Part shown: piece by piece, positions 60,017 to 64,000 of the stretch
Layout of the letters: each line of letters begins with the position of its first letter
How positions within the stretch are numbered: position 1 is the first letter of the stretch
Assembly: GCF_002161285.1 (NCBI RefSeq)
Contig: NZ_NFHH01000003.1
Span: forward strand, 62,001-126,000
Source of the DNA: Blautia sp. An81
GTDB taxonomy: Bacteria > Bacillota > Clostridia > Lachnospirales > Lachnospiraceae
Length of the DNA: 64,000 nt
Reading direction: 5' to 3'
Position numbers and translations under genes: made by a program
The notes under the pieces: model-generated
What the model was told of the DNA's origin: nothing
Databases searched by the model: none
Seen by the model: the letters and a program-made list of their open reading frames with translations, nothing else

Positions 60017-60706
60017 ATGTTAAAAAAAGGTATTTTATTTCAGGGGCTGCCAAAGATGGAAGGAGGCGATTATCGGGACATCACCTATCTTTTTCTGTAT
60101 GGACTTTCCAGAAATGTGCTTTGCAGGGCGAAGATCAGGGATATGAAAAGAGAATGGAGGGAATATCTGCTGGAAAAAGCAGACAGAAGCGCTTATCAAG
60201 CTCCGGTTTTCTGGAAAATGCTGAAGAAGGAAGAAAAAAAGTGTGCCAGAATTGTCCTTGGCCTTTTAGAAGATCTGCGGAATTGTGAAGACGTAAGGGC
60301 AGAAAAGGCTTGGGTCTGCCTCAGGTATCTGATACGTTCCGGATACCGGGCAGAAGAAGAATATCTGAGAGAGAAAAAAGAGATATTCTTTTCCAGTCTT
60401 TGGGAATTGGCCGGTGAAGAGAAAGGGGATATCCTTTTAAGAAGCAGCCGGATATGCATGTGTCTGCTTATGGCGGAGGAAGATCACAGAGAGATAAAAG
60501 CAGATAAGGGAATTTTTCTTTTTGAAGAGGGCATAAAAAAGACGGAAGAATTATGGAAAAATGGAGAAAAAACAACCACTGACAATTCTTTCAGAGATGA
60601 GAAGGCAGAATTTTTGCGTGTATGGATACCATTCTTTTTCTGTCTGAACAAGGCGCCGGCAGGATCTGCAAGAATTGGAAAAAAACAGACAAAAGTCTTG
60701 ACATGA
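60017..60706 (+). CDS. Helical protein of unknown function, 229 aa
   Basis: The protein is soluble, rich in Lys, Glu and Arg, and almost wholly helical (CEDVRAEKAWVCLRYLIRSG and neighbouring stretches). No motif is recognised. I prefer the ATG at 60017, after AAAAGAGG, to the in-frame ATG at 59990. Its last bases overlap the promoter of the trp leader. It shows no link to tryptophan synthesis. Confidence 0.65.
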   Translation: MLKKGILFQGLPKMEGGDYRDITYLFLYGLSRNVLCRAKIRDMKREWREYLLEKADRSAYQAPVFWKMLKKEEKKCARIVLGLLEDLRNCEDVRAEKAWVCLRYLIRSGYRAEEEYLREKKEIFFSSLWELAGEEKGDILLRSSRICMCLLMAEEDHREIKADKGIFLFEEGIKKTEELWKNGEKTTTDNSFRDEKAEFLRVWIPFFFCLNKAPAGSARIGKKQTKVLT

Positions 60707-60725
60707 GAAAAATATATGTTATAAT
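60698..60725 (+). promoter_or_regulatory. Promoter of the trp operon leader
   Basis: TTGACA (60698-60703) and TATAAT (60720-60725) have a 16-base spacer. Confidence 0.72.
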
Positions 60726-60732
60726 TCTACCA

Positions 60733-61060
60733 AATTAGAACTTTAAACCGTTGAACAAGAGTAGTAGGTAAAAATATTTGTTTACAGAGAGTTCCGGGGG
60801 GTGAGATCGGAACAGCAAGAGTTTTTATTGAATGGACTTGTGAGGGCAGCTCGAAATTTCTTGGGAAAGAGTAGACGCTGACGGGTGTACCGATCCGTTA
60901 TCAGCAGGGAGTGTATGTCAGTACATGTAAAGAGTGGCCAGGAGTCTTTTTGTTTTATCAATAGAAGAAAAGAACAACTGGCAATTTGGGTGGTACCGCA
61001 GGAGATGATTCCCCTGTCCCAATAGAAGCAGAGACGCTTCTGTTGGGACAGGGGTTTTTT
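60733..61060 (+). promoter_or_regulatory. T-box leader (tryptophan) of the trp operon
   Basis: The T-box TTTGGGTGGTACCGCAG lies at about 60985-61001. A very strong terminator follows (CCCCTGTCCCAA pairing with TTGGGACAGGGG, an inner AGAAGC/GCTTCT stem, then TTTTTT, 61011-61060). TGG at 60833-60835, within GAATGGACT, is a clear tryptophan specifier candidate. Uncharged tRNA-Trp would open transcription into trpE and trpGD. Confidence 0.92.
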
Positions 61061-61147
61061 AATGCATTAATATTTCCCTATGCATTCAAAACTCCCAAAG
61101 GAAGTCCTTTACCGACATACGAAAATATCATTTAAGGAGGAATGTAA

Positions 61148-62447
61148 ATGCTGAAACCTGATTATGCAACAGCCAGGAAACTGGCAAAGAACTATTCTGT
61201 GATTCCTGTATGCCGGGAAATCCTGGGAGACAGTACCACCCCTATTGCAGTACTGAAAAGACTGGCGGCAAAAAGCAGCCGGTATTTCCTTCTGGAAAGT
61301 GTAGAAGGAGGAGAAAAGTGGGGCCGGTATTCCTTTCTGGGATGTGATCCAAAGCGGAGGATTTTCTGTCAGAAGGGAAAGGTAAAGATCCAGGGACAAG
61401 AAGGAGCATACGAAACAACTGAGAAGCCTCTGAAAGCAGTGAGAAAACTGATGAAAAAATATAAGGCGCCGGTACTTCCGGATTATCCCCCTTTTACCGG
61501 AGGACTGGTGGGATACTTTTCTTATTCTGTCATTGGTCTGGCGGAACCGGTCCTCCATATAAAAAATGAGAAATTTCCGGATTTTGACCTTTTTCTTTTT
61601 GACAAGGTCATTGCCTATGATCATCTGAAACAGCGGCTCCTTTTTATGGTCAATATAAAAACCGATGATCTGGAAAAAAATTACCGGAAGGCAGAGGAGG
61701 AAATCGACAAGCTTCAGAAGCTTTTAGAAGAAGCTGAAGAAAAGCAGGAAGACTTAAGAGAGAAGATGGACTTCCAATCCTTCTCCCTATATGGTGTATT
61801 TTCACACAGAGGAGCTGGAACTGATGAGCACTTCACCGGAGACTCTTGTAAAGCTTCACAACGGAAAGGTGACCACCTTTCCTGTGGCGGGAAGCAGACC
61901 CAGAGGAAAGAATGAGGAAGAAGACAGAAGACTGGAAAAAGAACTTCTCCAGGACGAAAAAGAACTGTCCGAGCATAATATGCTGGTAGATCTGGGAAGA
62001 AATGACCTGGGAAAGATCTGCAGATTCGGAAGTGTGAAAGTGACAGAGTATATGGCTGTTCATAAGTATTCAAAGATTATGCATATCTGCTCTCAGGTAG
62101 AAGGTGTGATCCGGGAAGACAAAGATGCATTAGACGCTATCGAGGCGGTGCTTCCTGCAGGCACTTTGTCAGGAGCTCCTAAGATCCGGGCCTGCCAGAT
62201 CATAGAGGAGCTGGAAAAAGAGGAACGGGGCATTTACGGAGGCGCCCTGGGATATCTGGATTTTACAGGAAATATGGATACCTGCATTGCCATCCGCATG
62301 GCGGTGAAAAAAGATCAAAAGGTTTATGTCCAGGCAGGAGGCGGTATCGTGGCAGACAGTATTCCGGAGAAAGAATACGAAGAATCCGCCAATAAAGCGG
62401 CGGCTGTGATCCAGGCCATCATTCAGGCAGAGGAGGAAGGAATATGA
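61148..62447 (+). pseudogene. trpE: trpE (anthranilate synthase component I), broken by internal deletion and frameshift
   Basis: The N-terminal half is intact in one frame to about residue 206: RYFLLESVEGGEKWGRYSFL, GGLVGYFSYSVIGLAEPV, and a helical stretch ending EDLREKM. The C-terminal half continues from about 61770 in a different frame: TSNPSPYMVYFHTEELELMS, then VAGSRPRGKNEEE, LVDLGRNDLGKI and LPAGTLSGAPKIRACQ. The roughly 45-55 residues that should lie between, including the GDIFQVVLSQR-type segment, are missing. The first frame stops at 61917 after unrelated residues. As written no active TrpE can be made; a read or assembly error remains possible. GGAGG precedes the ATG at 61148. Confidence 0.85.
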
Positions 62448-64000
62448 TCTTAGTGATTGATAATTACGACAGCTTTACTTATAACCTGGTCCAATATCTG
62501 GGCACTATCCGGCCAGATATCCAGGTGGTCCGAAACGACCAGGTGACTCTGGAAGAAATCGAAAAATGGGATCCTTCCCATATCCTCCTTTCCCCGGGAC
62601 CGGGCTATCCGGAGAAAGCCGGGATCTGCATAAATGTGGTGAAAAAATTTCAGGGAAAGATCCCTATACTGGGAATCTGTCTGGGACATCAGGCTATCTG
62701 CCAGGCATATGGGGCGGTGATCGCCCCGGCAAAAGAACTGATGCACGGAAAGAAAAGCCTGATAACCCTAAAACCGGACTGTTCCCTGTTTGCAGGACTG
62801 GCCGGGACTATAGAAGCAGCCAGGTATCATTCTCTGGCTGTAAAAAGAGATACCCTTCCGGACTGTCTGAAGATCACGGCGCAGACAGAAGACGGCGAGG
62901 TTATGGCGGTAGAGCATAAAGAATATCCTGTATATGGGCTTCAGTTTCACCCGGAGTCGGTGCTGACGCCAAAGGGAATGAAGATACTGGGAAATTTTGT
63001 AAAGATTGAGAGAAAGGAAAGAAAAGTTATGATAAAAGAAGCAATCCACACATTAATGGATGGAAAAGATCTGTCTTATGAGATGGCGAAAGGCGTTATG
63101 GAGGAGATGATGGACGGAACTGCTACCCAGGCCCAGATGGGAGCCTTTCTGGCGGCTCTGCGGATGCAGGGAGAGACCATTGATGAAATCACGGCTTTTG
63201 CCCAGGTTATGCGGGATAAGGGGATCAAGATCCAGCCTCAGAGAGAAGTTATCGATATTGTGGGTACAGGAGGCGATGAAGCTGGAACCTTTAACATCTC
63301 CACCACCTCTGCCTTTGTAGTGGCAGCAGGGGGAATTCCTGTGGCAAAGCATGGAAACCGGAGTGTTTCCAGCAAGAGCGGAGCCGCAGACGTGCTGGAA
63401 AAGCTGGGAGCCAATGTTTCCCTGGATCCGGAACAGAATGAAACTATTTTAAACCGTACAGGCATGTGCTTTCTTTTTGCCCCGGTATATCATTCTTCCA
63501 TGAAATATGCAGCCCCGGTAAGACAGCAGATGGGTGTGCGGACAGTCTTTAACATTCTGGGGCCTCTTTCCAATCCGGCGGCAGCTACCATGCAGCTGTT
63601 AGGCGTCTATGACAAAAAGCTGGTAGAGCCTCTGGCAAAGGTCCTGGGAAATCTGGGTGTGACCAGAGGGGTGGCTGTTTGCGGAGCAGACGGCCTGGAT
63701 GAGATCACCCTTACCGGAGAGACCCTGGTGTGTGAGATCCGGTTTGGAAAAGTAAAAAGCTATACCATTTCCCCGGAACAGTTTGGTATGGAGCGGTGTG
63801 ATCTTTCCTGTCTGGTAGGAGGAGATCCTCAGGAAAACGCCAGGATCACCAGAGATATCCTGGAAGGAAGAGAGAGGGGGCCCAAGCGGAACGTAGTACT
63901 TTTAAATGCCGGCATGAGCCTGTATCTGGGCATTGACGGCATTACTCTGGAGGAAGGGATAAAGATGGCGGGCGAGCTTATTGACAGTGGAAAAGCTGCT
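62444..64000 (+). CDS. trpGD: Fused TrpG-TrpD: anthranilate synthase glutaminase / anthranilate phosphoribosyltransferase (3' end outside window)
   Basis: One frame runs from the ATG at 62444 to the window edge. Residues 1-185 are the class I glutaminase: VIDNYDSFTYNLVQYLG, SPGPGYPEKAG, the Cys nucleophile in LGICLGHQAICQAYG, and LQFHPESVLTP with the His-Glu pair. A charged linker (KIERKERK) leads without a stop into the phosphoribosyltransferase at residue 196, with DIVGTGGDEAGTFNISTTSA and AKHGNRSVSSKSGAADVLE. The junction Met (63029) is in frame, so this is a fusion like that of E. coli. It overlaps the trpE stop by 4 bases. The last part of TrpD is cut off. Confidence 0.93.
   Translation, partial: MILVIDNYDSFTYNLVQYLGTIRPDIQVVRNDQVTLEEIEKWDPSHILLSPGPGYPEKAGICINVVKKFQGKIPILGICLGHQAICQAYGAVIAPAKELMHGKKSLITLKPDCSLFAGLAGTIEAARYHSLAVKRDTLPDCLKITAQTEDGEVMAVEHKEYPVYGLQFHPESVLTPKGMKILGNFVKIERKERKVMIKEAIHTLMDGKDLSYEMAKGVMEEMMDGTATQAQMGAFLAALRMQGETIDEITAFAQVMRDKGIKIQPQREVIDIVGTGGDEAGTFNISTTSAFVVAAGGIPVAKHGNRSVSSKSGAADVLEKLGANVSLDPEQNETILNRTGMCFLFAPVYHSSMKYAAPVRQQMGVRTVFNILGPLSNPAAATMQLLGVYDKKLVEPLAKVLGNLGVTRGVAVCGADGLDEITLTGETLVCEIRFGKVKSYTISPEQFGMERCDLSCLVGGDPQENARITRDILEGRERGPKRNVVLLNAGMSLYLGIDGITLEEGIKMAGELIDSGKAA

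Noticed and set aside
61791-62447. Internal restart making a separate TrpE C-terminal protein
   Set aside because: The ATG at 61791 has no ribosome site and the fragment lacks the N-terminal half, so an active chorismate enzyme is unlikely.
1-64000. tRNA or rRNA genes
   Set aside because: I looked for T-loop and conserved rRNA stretches on both strands and found none I could support by eye.

Overview
The window reads as chromosome from an anaerobic, low-to-mid GC Firmicute, most likely a Lachnospiraceae member near Blautia or Ruminococcus. This rests on the yicC-remA-gmk-rpoZ order, three T-box leaders (Leu, Tyr, Trp), YtrA-type GntR control, a CO-dehydrogenase-like three-gene cluster, and AGGAGG ribosome sites with frequent GTG/TTG starts. 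The species is an inference. I saw no rRNA, tRNA, phage or CRISPR.

Layout. 1-6.4 kb: a MATE exporter (cut by the window edge), glycerate kinase, an ASKHA/RACo-like protein without its ferredoxin domain, and a reverse-strand tyrA-aroA operon. 6.7-13.5 kb: an EF-G-like GTPase with a degenerate G4 motif, an unknown membrane protein, and a Leu T-box with leuS. 13.5-13.9 kb: a probable type I toxin-antitoxin locus made of a 27-residue holin-like toxin and a convergent antisense RNA. 13.9-29.4 kb: a mosaic of small accessory genes (acetyltransferases, lipoproteins, flavodoxin, RibD-like reductase, a Ser-less alpha/beta hydrolase, MFS transporters, an AadE-like adenylyltransferase, YbaK, YhhN, Ogt) ending in a GntR-ABC operon whose promoter is bracketed by a perfect 16-bp inverted repeat.

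29.4-29.9 kb is non-coding: five 52-bp palindromic units followed by one copy of a dispersed palindromic element. That element recurs at 44.2, 58.0 (nested inside a second copy) and 59.6 kb. 29.9-41.3 kb is housekeeping: rqcH, yicC-remA-gmk-rpoZ-rimO-pgsA-cinA, alaS and rpsU. 41.4-53.9 kb holds envelope and cell-cycle genes: cardiolipin synthase, two D,D-carboxypeptidases, a second MATE, a metallophosphoesterase-MoxR-DUF58-membrane protein operon, scpAB, a nitroreductase and an arginase-family protein.

53.9-57.5 kb holds a CODH-like enzyme, a four-cluster ferredoxin and an FAD/NAD(P) oxidoreductase. All C-cluster ligands are kept, but the catalytic Lys and the His proton channel of characterised CO dehydrogenases are replaced. 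57.6-64 kb: a Tyr T-box with tyrS, then a Trp T-box in front of a trp operon whose trpE carries an internal deletion and frameshift, followed by a fused trpGD that runs off the window.
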